A DNA stretch of 64,000 nt from Bufo bufo (GCF_905171765.1 NC_053390.1:333342294-333406293), one strand, 5' to 3'. Numbered from the stretch's first letter, positions 33,554 through 45,249 are shown. Numbers and translations: made by a program. Notes: generated from the sequence alone by a model not told the origin.

Positions 33554-33905
33554 TTAAAGGGTTCGTCCAAGATAATTAAAAATCTCAGACCTAAGTCCTG
33601 CAACAGCCTAAAATAAAAAAAATCATCTGATACTCACCCATTTCTTCAGCACTGGTCTGATCCTCCTGCCACTGCTTATTTCCGAACTGAAGCCTGGACG
33701 TGTTGGTTTATTATAGCACGTGACCACAGCAACTAATCACTGTCCTTAGCGTCTCAGTGTCAGTGACATACAAAGTGATGACAGATCAGAAGACAGCTGA
33801 GGACAGTGATTGGCTGCAGAAATCATGTGCCATATACATGTATGTCACCACTAGCAGCAGCAGGCGGACCAGACCAGCACCGCAGATAATGGTACTGCGT
33901 TAGCC
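33554..33905. mobile_element. Left part of a TTAA MITE
   Basis: GGTTAAAGGGTTCGTCCAAG has the form of the left end of a TTAA element. Its right end is missing; an LTR follows. Confidence 0.4.
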
Positions 33906-33916
33906 CAGCGGCCTGT

Positions 33917-34898
33917 GTCGGCGCCGCTGTCCGTATCAGCAGGCACGGGCGCCGGGCTCCCTCTTTTCCCTCCTGCCGCCCAGCTGACAAACACAGGCAG
34001 CAACTAACTTAACTCTGCTACATGTGATCCATGCCAGTGTTTCCTTGCAGCTGGAAACTTGCACTGCTGCTGAAGCTTGCGTGGGTGTGTCTCTCTTTCC
34101 TATGTAGCAACACACACACGCCCTCTGTCTCAGCAGCCAATGGCCGGATTGCAGCATGTATTTAAAGGCACTTCCTACTACAGGAAGTTGCCTGAGCAAC
34201 CTCAGTGTCTAGCCTGTCTGGTCCCTGTGCAAAGGTGCTTATCTTGTCCGCCTTCCTGTGTACCGAATCCTGCTATTATACTCCTGGACTTTGCTTTCTG
34301 TCACCTGCTCCTAGGTCTGCTCCTAGGTCTGCCTTGAGCGCCAAGCTGATCACTCGGTGCTCGACTTGTCTGTCTGTCGGTCATGTGACGCTGGCCACGT
34401 CACATGACCCTCACTCCCCACTATAAATACAGACGGCCTTCTGGCAACAGGTTGTCTGTGATTTTCGTCCTATAGGCTGCGTACATTATTGTTATTTAGC
34501 TACTTCTGGAATTGAACCTCTATCCGCCTCTTGACACCTCTCCTGCCTGCTCCCTGTACCTTGACGCTACCTCTCGGATTTTGACCTCGGCTTGTTTACG
34601 GATTTGTCTTTGCCTCTTCCCTTGTTCTGACGTGACCTCCTGGACTGACCTCGGCTAGTTGACTCGCCTCACCTTCCGTTTTTGTTCTACCTCTTGTCCG
34701 CTTATTGTAACTTCTCAGTGGCTGTCCTCTTCCCTGCTGTCTTTCTCTCTGCTTGCACTTAGTAGGTTAGTGACTGTCGCCCAGTTGCGCTCTGACACCT
34801 AGGGCGGGTGGTGCAAGTAGGCAGGGACAGGGGACCGAGTGGCAGCTCAGGGGGTGCACCTCCGCTCTATCTTGATTCCCGTGACTCTACCCGTGACA
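33917..34898 (+). mobile_element. LTR of a gypsy-type element
   Basis: Long non-coding pyrimidine-rich unit with TATTTAAAGG (34158-34167) and TATAAATAC (34421-34430) as possible TATA boxes. It has many CTTG/ACCTCGGCT phrases like the LTR at 51614-52535, and it ends CCGTGACA (34891-34898). It may be a solo LTR. The left border (TGTCGGCGCCG) is provisional. Confidence 0.5.
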
Positions 34899-36268
34899 AC
34901 CAGCTTGCTACATGCCCTGATAAGCGTCAGCTTAGAAAAGAAAACAGGATGTCTACAACAGAAGTATCTATGGGCATGTCCATTCATAATGCTGCAGAAA
35001 TTCCCTAGTAATTTAGGAAATAGCATAGAAAAAATTATATCAGAAAATGACCTGTTGTTTAAATCACTTTCAGGTTAAACATATTATTATTTGTTTTGGT
35101 GATGCCATTTTTAATTTCCCATGCCACTATATCAAAACAAATGCCAAAATCCTGCAGTTTTGGCACTGGCCTCTAGGCCTAATAATAGACACTACTTCTG
35201 GGTCTGTACAGATCCATTTTCTGCAACCATTTCATTATCATCAGAGACAGGATTTGAATGGCAGATAGCACCTATAAATAGATAACACAGAATCGACACT
35301 CACAATAGGTGATATCGCCTATTGATATCACAGCTCCCTCCTGACCTCTGCACAGGTCACAAAGCATGTCTCGAAAACTCTCCCATAGAAGTCAGTAAGG
35401 TCCCCTCCTGACCATTGCATCTGGAGGCTGCTGTGAAGCATATTTCTAGATGCTCTTAAGAACAGCTCAGGTAAGATGGCCGCCCACATAATCATGTTCA
35501 GGAAATAGAATAAAAAATAATAATAATCTACAATCAGAAAATTAAAACAGAGAAAACAGGATGTGTGTCACTATCTGGTTCTAACTCGCAGAAAAAATGA
35601 TAGGTGACACATTTCTGTTAATAGTATAATAAATCTAACACACAGGCATGCCTTCATGTTGCTTTACAACTTTAACATATACTAACAAAAAAACATAAAT
35701 GGACATTTTTTTTAACCAATAGTCGCATCCACCAACTTCTATAAAATTATATCTTTACATGCAAGGTACACACTCTCTACCTACATCTCTTTGTCAATAA
35801 TCAGAGTGCATCTACTGGGCATAAGCTGCTTTGTATAATGGACAAATAAAATGCAGATTGTTCTTTCAACGTCTTTGTATGGTTACAAGGAAACTCTTTA
35901 CAGGCACCTTGCTTGACCATAAGTGGATAATGTGTTTAGAGTTCTTATTTTCTTTTGTCCAAGCTACATTACAAGTGTCTATGACGGCAATGTACTAAGT
36001 ATTATAGTACATATTATTAGCAACAGAGGCTACTGCATTATAATAGTGTTTTTGGTAAATTATAGGAATTCTAGGAAGATGCAAACACTTCATCAGTCGA
36101 TTGAATGGAGAAGAAAACTTCTACCTAAAGCAAAATAGCTGATAATAATAGAGTATGTGATGGAACAGAATAGAAATATGGGAACATATAAGACCATATA
36201 ATAAATCAGCTGCTTATGAACTCAAGAAAATCTTCATTTTCAAAACTGAATGTTGTTTATACATATAT
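34899..36268. other. No recognised feature
   Basis: Unassigned, mostly AT-rich DNA. A possible repeat fragment lies at 35300-35480 (GATATCGCCTATTGATATC mirror). No gene. Confidence 0.4.
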
Positions 36269-36272
36269 TTAA

Positions 36273-36792
36273 AGGGAGTCTGTCACCTCCATATGGCCAT
36301 ATACAGTGCTTACATGGCTCTGTAGCACACCTATACAGGATTGTAACGGTACCTTTGTTCTTTTCTTTAGACTTTCACCAGCAGGAAAAACAACGTTTAA
36401 TTCATATGTAAATGAGCACTCGAAAGTGCCCAGGGGCGGCGTTCAGTGTGTAGGTGCCCAGGCTGCTCTGCCTTCTTCTCACTTTACTCCTCCCAGTCTC
36501 TGCCTTTGCCCGCCCTCCAAGTCTGGACCTATCGATGAGGCAAGAGACTTGGAGGGCGGGCAAAGGCAGAGACTGGGGAGGAGTAAAGTGAGAAGAAGGC
36601 AGAGCAGCCTGGGCACTTACACACTGAACGCCGCCCCTGGGCACTTGCGAGTGCTCATTTGCATATGAATTAAACTTTGTTTTTACTGCTGGCACAAATC
36701 TAAAGACAAAAGGTACCATTACAATCCTGTATAGGTGTGCTATAGAGCCATGTAAGCACTGTCTATGGCCATATGGAGGTGACAGACTCCCT
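36273..36792. mobile_element. 520-bp palindromic TTAA MITE
   Basis: TTAA+AGGGAGTCTGTCACCTCC at the left and GGAGGTGACAGACTCCCT+TTAA at the right (TTAA at 36269-36272 and 36793-36796). The two halves are near-perfect inverse copies around about 36532, so the whole element can form one hairpin of about 250 bp. Because of this, almost the same open frame appears on both strands (36306-36668 plus, 36402-36719 minus). Neither is a gene. Confidence 0.9.
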
Positions 36793-37009
36793 TTAAAGTT
36801 ATTTACATGTAATTATATAATAAAAAGACCCTGAAGAATACTAGCGTCATAGGATGCTGGTAGAATTTCTCTCAATACTCTAAACCCTCAAAATTCTACT
36901 TGATTTGAATAACTTCTAAAACTAGCAAAAAATATCACAGTGATGAAAACAACCTAACTACCGTTTCTCAGGTTCTTGAACATATACCTTATTAGCTATA
37001 ACAATTACA

Positions 37010-37140
37010 TCACCTACTAAATATTGCGTAGGTCCCCTTTGTGATGCCAAAACAGCTTTTACCCATCAAAACATGGTCTCCACAAGATCAATGAAGGTGT
37101 CCTGTGGTATCTGGCACCAAGATTAGGAAATATGGAATGC
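37010..37140 (-). pseudogene. Tc1/mariner transposase C-terminal fragment
   Basis: On the minus strand the pieces DTFIDLVETM and VKAVLASQRGPTQY (about 37125 down to 37025) match the usual C-terminus of Tc1-type transposases of the group at 58 kb. Only the last 40-50 residues remain, with a stop inside. Confidence 0.65.
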
Positions 37141-37822
37141 AGGTCAACAATTCGAACTCTGTCATGTTCCGCCAACTATTCCTAAACAATTTTTGGAATA
37201 GTAATAATAGTGAATAATTTTTTTTGGAAGTACACATTACTTTACTAAAAGAGGGAACTGTTATTAGTGAATTCTGTTACAGTGTACTTTGTCTACAATG
37301 TTTGTCAGGTGGTAAGTGTCCAAGTAAAATCGACATGAGTGCCAGGACCCAAGGTTTCCTTAGCAGAACATCTTCCAGAGCAGAGCACTGCCTCCGTCAG
37401 ATTGCCTTCTTCCCATAATGAATTCAAATGCCACCTCTTTCCCAAGTAAGGGAGCAGCCTCCTGAAGATGTCTGGATACAGCATTGCCGTACACTACCTG
37501 ATACCCACTGGTCCTGTTAAGTAGAATGGGGACCTGCAGAGATCTGGTCACAACCCAGGAAGTATGTTGAGAATCGGCTGGATGAAATCCACTACGCACA
37601 GTTTTCGTCCAGCTGATTCTCAGCATATTTGCTAATTAATGGGGCCAGGAGGCAGCGCGGTGGTTTCTGGCACACAAAAGCACTAGTGTGAAACTAGCCT
37701 TAGCAACACACAAACACACAGCTAGCTGACCACATAATCTAAAAGAAAACATGATTCCTCAGATCAGATCTTCCATTGCTTTATGGTCCTGTTCTATTGT
37801 AAGCACTTTTGCTCATGCTACG
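37141..37822. other. Mostly unassigned; right end of a Harbinger-like MITE
   Basis: CACTAGTGTGAAACTAGCCTTA at 37681-37702 is a Harbinger-type right terminus. The matching left end was not located, so the element extent is unknown. Confidence 0.4.
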
Positions 37823-38681
37823 TGTAACGCCCCAGAGTGGTATTACCACTTCTGCACCCCGCTACTGTCTCCTATGAGCTAATATAGTGTCATCTTATGC
37901 ATTTATTTCAGGTCCAAACACTGTGCATTTCTAATGTTGGTAACTGTTCTTGTTCATGTAATTTACCTGGTTCACCAGAAGGTGGCAGCAAGCATGGCGG
38001 AGCTACATTTATAGAGAGTGGAACCCTTCTTTCCAGTCTAACACCCCCCTCTGTGGTGTGGTGGGCGTGTCCCACTTGCTGCAGGGAGGGTGGAGTTCTA
38101 GTTAGAGTCAGTTCTAGTTTACCCTAGTTTACCACCTTCCAAGGGAGGGTGTGCAGCAGGTGCACATCCCTGTTGGACATGCCATCCCCAAGTCAGCTAG
38201 AGCACCTTCAGCTCTGTTGGATGTGGAGGCCACAGCTTGGAGCCTCTGAAGCCAGGAGTTTTCCCTGGACAAATCTTGAGTCAGACTACAGATAGAAGTT
38301 GTAGCAGACAGCTAAAGCAAAGTTATTAAAGCAGAGCCAGAGAGCACCAGATGTAGCAGGATTGAGTTTGTTCGCCTGCCAGAGTTAATGCTAAAGCCTG
38401 CTGGGATCCAAGTCAAAGCCTGAAAATGTTGGAGAAATGTTTATGCAAAGTAAAGCTGTTATTTAACTTCATCACAAGGTCTGGACTCAATTTATTTCAT
38501 CAACCCCTTCATCAACAACCCTCCTTTCATTGCTTCGGGGCCAACGCCTGGGGTCCAGCGTATCCAGGTAGGAGCACCGTGACACGTGCACCAACATTAA
38601 GAGACATTTAGGCCACCCTACACCTCGGTACCATCCACAGTATCACAAAAAGGGACCCTGTGCCCTTGGTGCTTCATTACA
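37823..38681 (+). mobile_element. LTR (TGTAACGCCCCAG...TTACA)
   Basis: Starts TGTAACGCCCCAGAG and ends TGCTTCATTACA, 859 bp, in the TG...CA form of LTRs. It is followed by ACTGGCGTCACGAAACAAG, positioned like a primer-binding site, so this is a 5' LTR. A possible polyadenylation or initiation region lies in GCAAAGTAAAGCTGTTATTT (about 38445-38465). No gag or pol could be recognised after it. Confidence 0.65.
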
Positions 38682-39246
38682 ACTGGCGTCACGAAACAAG
38701 TAGTAGTATTCTTAAAGGGGCCTGGGTGGAGGCGCCCATTGCATATGCAACCTGATGCAGTGTGTGTTCTGTCTACTTTCTATCATAATCAGCAATTACT
38801 CTGTCAGTGATTTGTTCGGCACTAATCTTTCATACTGGGAAAACCCCACAACACCCTCTCTTTTAGAGTGCTCTGACCCGTTATCTAGCCCTTGTGAAAG
38901 TCAGATCCTTATGCTTGCTGGGAACCTGCAGCAGAGGTGAAGCTATGCTTTCCAGTCAAGAACTGACTGGTCACTTGCTCCCACCCATTAACGTGCTATT
39001 GTAACAAGTTGGATCCCCACCAATCATAGCCATAACCTAGCAGTATTCCATTATCTTATAAAATAGTCTTGACAGACATCCCAACAACCACTGGCTGGTG
39101 GTGACGCACAGCAGCCATAAGACTGCCAATCAAGCCTGGAAGATTCCTTGCTGTTAATTCATATTTAATATGCACCATTTAAAAAATAGATTCTACTGAT
39201 TTAGCTGCATCTTAAATGACATGTAGTGTAAGGTACTTTAAGGCCT
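38682..39246. other. Unassigned sequence after the LTR
   Basis: Could be leader sequence of the LTR element. A 61-codon frame at 38755-38940 is not recognised. Confidence 0.3.
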
Positions 39247-39249
39247 TAA

Positions 39250-39510
39250 GGCCTCATGCACATGACTGTATTTTGCGTCCGTCTCCAATCCTTATTTTTC
39301 CAGATCGCATGCGGACCCGCTCATTTCTATGCAGACAGCACATGACTGTCATCTATGGCTGTCCTCATGTATTTAACAAATTAGAGAACATGTGCCGTTT
39401 TGTGGACAAGAATAGACATTTCTATAAGGCATGCACATAAGACATCATCTGTATTATGAGGATCTGCGATTTGCGGATAGAATTACAGATATGGTCGTGT
39501 GCATGAGACC
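39250..39510. mobile_element. Harbinger-like MITE, GGCCTCATGCAC ends
   Basis: GGCCTCATGCACATGACTG and GGTCGTGTGCATGAGACC in inverse, flanked by TAA (39247-39249, 39511-39513). Same family as 53306-53623. No coding capacity. Confidence 0.8.
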
Positions 39511-39622
39511 TAAGAAGGTATAGTGGCGGCTTAAAGTGTTAAAATGACCTGACAAGTCTCAAAAACAATTAAATAAAAAATAATTTAATTTGACATTTAT
39601 TTAGGGAAAGTACCAAACAAAG

Positions 39623-40690
39623 TTAAAGAAAATGAAACACAGAGAGAGAATGCACCAAACAGATATGCTACTGACTATACTGGGAAGTCATAAATGCAGG
39701 TATTAAAAGCTGAGACTTTCACCAATATATTCCAGTCAGGAAAATATCGGAGCCCATCATGCACCACGTCACGGTCACTCAGCATGGCAGAGGGTCCTAA
39801 CCACTGCTCTAACTATGGTGTGAGCAAGGTCTGAGGGTGATGTAATCCAGCTCACAGCCAAGCTTCCACACAACCGCCCAGCAAGAATACTGGTGCAATG
39901 TGAACAGAGCCAGACTGTGAGCCACACCCATATGAGACCATGTGATGGAGGTTAACAGGTGCAAAAAAGTGTTAGAATGCCAGGTGAGGCACACACACTA
40001 CATATCAAACAAGACAGAAACACAGAAATATAGTGGCAATTCTGGAGGAGCTGCTCAGCCCCTAACACTGTGGCGTGTCTTTCATTGGGGGAGCAGCCCC
40101 ACCGCATGTGGACCGCAGTAATCGACTATCCCCAGCATAATATGCATACAATGGAGGATGTCGGCGCGGTCCACATGCACCACAAGAGCAAACTACACAG
40201 AATGTAGCAAATAATCATATGAAACACAGAGAGAGAATGCACCAAACAGATATGCTACTGACTATACTGGGAAGTCATAAATGCAGGTATTAAAAGCTGA
40301 GACTTTCACCAATATATTCCAGTCAGGAAAATATCGGAGCCCATCATGCACCACGTCACGGTCACTCAGCATGGCAGAGGGTCCTAACCACTGCTCTAAC
40401 TATGGTGTGAACACGGTCTGAGGGTGATGTAATCCAGCTCACAGCCAAGCTTCCACACAACCGCCCAGCAAGAATACTGGTGCAATGTGAACAGAGCCAT
40501 ACTGTGAGCCACACCCATATGAGACCATGTGATGGAGGTTAACAGGTGCAAAAAAGTGTTAGAATGCCAGGTGAGGCACACACACTACATATCAAACAAG
40601 ACAGAAACACAGAAATATAGTGGCAATTCTGGAGGAGCTGCTCAGCCCCTAACACTGTCGCGTGTTTTTCATTGGGGGAGTTAAAGAAAA
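39623..40690. mobile_element. Young element with 461-bp direct repeats and 10-bp TSD
   Basis: Two copies of a 461-bp sequence (39633-40093 and 40220-40680), both starting TGAAACACAGAGAG and ending TTCATTGGGGGAG, lie in the same orientation around a 126-bp spacer (40094-40219). They differ at only a handful of bases (for example GTGAGCAAGG/GTGAACACGG). The whole unit is flanked by TTAAAGAAAA (39623-39632 and 40681-40690). It looks like an LTR-type or Penelope-type non-autonomous retroelement. There is no coding sequence; frames on the minus strand in each copy are identical by duplication. Confidence 0.75.
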
Positions 40691-41734
40691 GTGTTCCCGC
40701 TCCATTTGAAAAGTACATCATGTAAAAGTTAGTGCTGGTAGTTCTCTCTGTCATTCCTCTGAGAGTCACATAGAGGTTCTTGAAGGAATGCATAGAGATT
40801 GATCCACGAGTTGATGCAGGATTTGGATTTGGGACATGTATACATGGCAGTCCTGAATGGAGCCGATTATTCGGCAATAAAGTGCCCAGTGCAACCTTTT
40901 ACATGATGTTCTTTACAAACATAAGGGGAAAAATAATTTCCCAAGTGCTTTTTTAAGCTTTTAGGGGAGAGGGGTACCAAACAGAATTTTTACCCTGAGG
41001 GAAGGAAAGCCTAGCTTCACTTCTGCTGTAGGTGCCCGGACAATCATTAATACGATCATTTGGGCAGATTATCTGGGTGATCATTCAAACTAATAGTCCC
41101 ACTCGACTTGGGTTAAAATAAATGCTACCTGAATTGAAAGTACTCTGATTGCCTTGAAAACTTTCTCTCTCTCTCTCATGCTAGCGGCTTTCAACAGCTA
41201 GCATAATAATCCCACAACGTTTGCTACTACTTCCTTCCAGTTGCAATAAGTGGGAAGCAAGTAAGTCTAAAAATAATTTTAGGGTCAGAAACAGAAGGCA
41301 ACATCACTCATAAGAATCTGTCTACCCAGGCCTGTAGAAAAGTCATGACGCAGGACAAGGTAGGGAAGAATTTACAAGGAGTTTGGAATGACAACCATTA
41401 TGGTAGTCTACACTGTTGAACCAAGAGCTGTCATTACCATTTTCCAGGCTCTTGAACAAAAAATCTTTATGCATCAGTAAGTTTCCTACGCTTTTACTGC
41501 TGCATAAATGAACAAAATTGTTAACAATGTGGCCAAGGAAAAAGTTTTCCTAAACTTTTGAATAACTTTATTAATGACTATTCTTAATGCCATACAACGA
41601 TTTTTTGTAATATACGTTTTTAGTTTTTTTTACAGTTTTCTTACGAAATAGGTACCTGAAATATAGGTGTCTATAGCGATTTTGAAACCATACACAAGTA
41701 CACCGCTTATTTTTTACTGCCATTCAGGGAAAAT
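40691..41734. other. No recognised feature
   Basis: Unassigned. CTCTCTCTCTC at 41168-41178 and AT-rich DNA; no gene. Confidence 0.4.
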
Positions 41735-41829
41735 CAATTCGCTACCATGAAGCACAAGGAAATTCAGCTTTTTCCACAAATCAAATTTTCCCTGAAATTT
41801 GAATTAAAGTCCACTTTGCTCAGCACTAA
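41735..41829. mobile_element. Right end of a hAT element
   Basis: ...AAGTCCACTTTGCTCAGCACTA is the inverse of a TAGTGCTGAGC hAT-type terminus. The left end was not found. Confidence 0.4.
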
Positions 41830-42064
41830 TTATAACGCCTGGTCCTGTCAATTAAAGTGGAGAGGGCGCAGCAGTTGCAGAGAGAGCAGAGACTTTAGGT
41901 GGAATGGTAATGCCTCTATTGCTCCTAGAGGCTCATTTGCATATATTAAAACATCATTTTTCTCAGTAAAGCAGGCACATATGAACATGGGACCAACACA
42001 GATGCCAAGTGCACATGTAACAGGTCAGCCAGTCATAGGTACAAATCTGCTGACAGATGCCCTT
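41830..42064. mobile_element. Right half of a TTAA MITE
   Basis: Ends GCTGACAGATGCCCTTTAA (42049-42067). Text such as GGCTCATTTGCATATATTAAA is typical of a frog TTAA family. The left half is missing. The Harbinger-like element at 42068 inserted exactly at this end, its TAA overlapping the TTAA. Confidence 0.6.
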
Positions 42065-42067
42065 TAA

Positions 42068-42560
42068 GGCTACTTTCACACCTGCGTTCGGGTGTCCGCT
42101 CGTGAGCTCCGTTTGAAGGGGCTCACAAGCGGCCCCGAACGCATCCGTCCAGCCCTAATGCATTCTCAGTGGACGCGGATCCGCTGAGAATGCATCAGTC
42201 TGCCAGCGTTCAGCCTCCGCTCAGCGAGCGGACACCTGAACGCTGCTTGCAGCATTCGGGTGTCCGCCTGGCCGTGCGGAGGCAAGCGGATCCGTCCAGA
42301 CTTACAATGTAAGTCAATGGGGGCGGATCCGTTTGAAGATGACACCATATGGCTCAATCTTCAAACGGATCCGTCCCCCATTGACTTTCAATGTAAAGTC
42401 TGGACGGATCTGTTCAGGCTACTTTCAGACTTAGAATTTTTTTCAAACTACAATGCAGACGGATCCGTTCTGAACGGATCCAAACGTCTGCATTATAGGA
42501 GCGGATCCGTCTGATGAAACATCAGACGGACCCGCTCCGAACGGCAGTGTGAAAGTAGCC
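42068..42560. mobile_element. Harbinger-like MITE with GGATCCGT palindromes
   Basis: GGCTACTTTCACACCTGCGT and GCAGTGTGAAAGTAGCC in inverse, flanked by TAA (42065-42067, 42561-42563). The interior repeats CGGATCCG and has mirrored segments (GGGGGCGGATCCGTTTGAAG / CTTCAAACGGATCCGTCCCC). No coding capacity. Related to 13635-14109. Confidence 0.88.
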
Positions 42561-43000
42561 TAACATTACATCACTCAGACATTACTCCTCTGTCTCTTCC
42601 GTATAACCTTAGTGAGCTATTCACAAGAGATTTTGATTGGCCCCAATGCAGCCAATCACGTGTTCATGGGATCATTTGCACAATTACCCCAGCAACAATA
42701 TGGACTAAAATGGATGATCATACTCCCTGGGGCTTGCAGAAAGAGGGAAATCATCATCTAAATCCAATCAATCATTTAACTGAAAGTATACCAAAATTTT
42801 CCAACCTGATGAATCAACCTTTCATTAGACAGAAGCATTCAGTTGGCCATTGTGGACAATTGTTTTGGTTAAACTTTGAAATGCTGGTCGGCCACAATCA
42901 GTCATTTATCCCATGTACGGGCAGCTATTATCAATAAGCTCAATCAGGTCACAAGTTGTGCTGTATGAATTGTACCTCTTTCATTAACAAATCATGATAT
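42561..43000. other. No recognised feature
   Basis: Unassigned unique-looking DNA. Confidence 0.4.
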
Positions 43001-43002
43001 AA

Positions 43003-43375
43003 GGTGGATTTACACTGGCAGATGAGCAGCAGATTGTTGGGAAGGAAGCTCTCCTTCCCAACAGTCGGCTGCTCGTTAAGTGGAGGTGAAGCGCTGCATT
43101 TACAAGCAGAGATCACCTCCATTGTATGAGAATGAGGGATCACTATTGCAATTGCTCGTCCCCATATAGCTGCATTGTTTCTGGGCAGCAGATCGCTCCA
43201 TGATCGATGAATTTAGGTGCCTACATGAGCGACTGTTTCACCTGATGAACGAGCATTTCGTTCGTTCATCGGTTGATTGGCTGCACCATTAGACAGGCAG
43301 ATTGTCAGGAACGAGCGTTCGCAGGAAAATCCATTCCCGATAATCTGCCCGATGATTGCACCGTCTACATCCACC
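43003..43375. mobile_element. Harbinger-like MITE, GGTGGATTTACAC ends
   Basis: GGTGGATTTACACTGGCAGA at the left and TGCACCGTCTACATCCACC at the right, in inverse, with TAA before (43000-43002) and TTTA after. The interior is mirrored at GGAAGGAAGCTCTCCTTCC and around GAACGAGC. No coding capacity. Confidence 0.7.
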
Positions 43376-43664
43376 TTTACTTTCAACTTGAACTCTGTGT
43401 TGTGCTGTGCAAAGGATTTTATTACACATGGGGCAAAAGCAAACACTGTAACATTGTCTTTGAATAAGTGCAAATGCACATGTCTAACTAGACCATAAAT
43501 GCACTTAATAACATAAGTGCACTTAGCATAATGGAGGTAATTTACAATTCACAGTATAAAAAAGATAATGAAATTATCTGCCTTGATACCTCGAAAAAAA
43601 AACTGTGCATATGACAAAACTGTTTTTTTCAACAGTGTGGCTCAGTGTGGGCCAACTGGATTTT

Positions 43665-43870
43665 CTATCTATTTTATGCACTTATATATAGTAGCCCTAT
43701 TATATTCCGCAGTGCTTTACAGACATTAGCATCAAGCTGTCCTGGGGGGCTCACAATGTAAGTTCCCTATCAGTATGTCAGTGTAAACAAATGCAGATGT
43801 TGGTCGGGTTCGAACCCAGGACCCCAGCACTGCAGGGCACCACTAATAACTAAGCCACCATGCTGCCCAG
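43665..43870 (-). repeat. tRNA-derived SINE (V-SINE relative)
   Basis: On the minus strand: GGCAGCATGGTGGCTTAGTTATTAG (A-box side, near 43869-43845), CTGGGTTCGAACCCG (B box, 43806-43820), then GTGAGCCCCC and the 3' part GATGCTAATGTCTGTAAAGC with a TATATATAAG tail. Same family as the plus-strand copy at 55281-55535, with the central domain shortened. Confidence 0.75.
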
Positions 43871-43971
43871 GATCTCCACTATCACAGACCAGACCACTTA
43901 GCTGCGGCTCAATCAGTATTGACAAGTCTGTAACAGCTACACCTCACAAACTGTACTTCCCTACTACTCAC

Positions 43972-44153
43972 CAATCATGAGGAATGGAAAGCAACCCCCT
44001 ATATATCTGACCCATGCCTTCAATGGAACTTGTGTGGTGTCATGCTCCATATTCCACGCTTGTGACCAGAACCAGCTCAGCCCAAAGGTGTAAGTGCCTG
44101 CAATTTGCACATATGTCACATATTGACCAGCAGTGAACTGTAAGGCACAGAAC
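43972..44153 (-). CDS. Host coding exon, membrane-like protein (gene not identified)
   Basis: A 182-nt segment on the minus strand bounded by CAG-ATTTTTTTTTTGTAG (acceptor, AG at 44155-44154) and GTGAGT (donor, 43971-43966). It begins with the last base of a codon, holds sixty open codons and ends with one base of the next. The peptide, starting FCALQFTAGQYVTYVQIAGT, has hydrophobic stretches around residues 8-30 and 48-60 separated by a polar part (WNMEHDTTQVPLKAW), as in a multi-pass membrane protein. It is not related to the surrounding transposons and its codons look normal. I do not recognise the family. No other exon of this gene is visible here, so the introns on either side must be long. 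Confidence 0.7.
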
Positions 44154-45245
44154 CTACAAAAAAAAAATCTGTTACAATGCACATTGGTAGGCAAGACAGG
44201 CCACAGCCAACATAACCTCACTGAGTTATATTGGGTCATTAACAGTTCGGTACAGAAAATACTGTTTAATTCAGACATAGGTGGAAGGATGCAGTCCAGG
44301 GTTGTAAGTGGTTTGGTTCAGCTACCTCCTTAAGCCAGTCAAATACATTAGAGAAATGTTGACAATTTTGGGGGGAGATCAAGATTGGGAGCTGGACTTT
44401 AAATGCTTGATCCTTTTGTTCTCAGTCAGAGGTGTCTGGCAGCGGTATTCTCCCCTCTCCCTATTCAGGACACTTGTGGCAAAAATATCTTCATAAATGC
44501 CCCACATATGTGGACAGGGAGTTGGTTTCTTATTCATTCCTCAATAATTCACAAATACAGCTAACAGTAAAAAGATTACCTTCACTGAAACATACCTCAA
44601 GTACCTTCTAATGAGCCACAGAGTAACACTTTTTGTGGCAATGCTTTTTTAAGTTAAACGAATCTCCTTTTTTCCTGCATAATGACCTGTAAAATAAAAT
44701 GAACAGATTATTTATCTTTCGTAGTGAAAAATGATAAAATAAAACAATGCCAACATTTCTATCAAAATGGTATGGGTCTTTGAATGTAGTGTAACACAAA
44801 CAAAGTATTTCCTTAAAAAAAGAAAACATTTAAAAAAAGTATAAAAATAACTGAACTTAATCATAATAAATTGCACAATAAAATTATCATGTCAGTTATA
44901 CCGCACAGTGAATGCCATAAACATAAAACCCCAAAAAACAATGTTATATGCACACCACCAAATCTTGCCATTAAAGATATAACTTGCCCTGCAAAAACAA
45001 ACCTTCATATGTCAACAGAGAAATGAAAAAGTTTTGACTTTCAAAATGTGGAGAAAAAACTAAAACAATTGCTAATTCGTACTAAACTAGGCCGCCTTCT
45101 TTAAGGGGTTAATACAACTGAGAGAGAGAAAAAAACTCACAAGCTGTGGGTTATCATTTTGTATTTGCAGTCACCAACAGATGTATAAAATATGTAGGCA
45201 TACACCTGGGGGACTATTATGTCCAAGCATGAAGAAAACCTAGCC
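44154..45245. other. Probably intron of the minus-strand gene
   Basis: AT-rich DNA upstream (minus-strand sense) of the exon. No repeat termini or exons recognised. Confidence 0.4.
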
Positions 45246-45249
45246 TTAA

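Noticed and set aside
36306..36719. Pair of similar open frames on opposite strands
   Set aside because: Caused by the palindromic MITE; no gene.
38755..38940. 61-codon frame as host exon
   Set aside because: Possible acceptor at CATAATCAG and donor at GTGAAG, but it lies right behind an LTR and may be element sequence; no family seen.
39809..40581. Two identical 61-codon minus-strand frames
   Set aside because: Lie at the same place in the two direct repeats; no protein signature, duplicated only because the repeat is.
39633..40680. Hammerhead ribozyme in the direct-repeat element, as in Penelope-type repeats
   Set aside because: I looked for CTGATGA...GAAA on both strands and did not find a convincing core.
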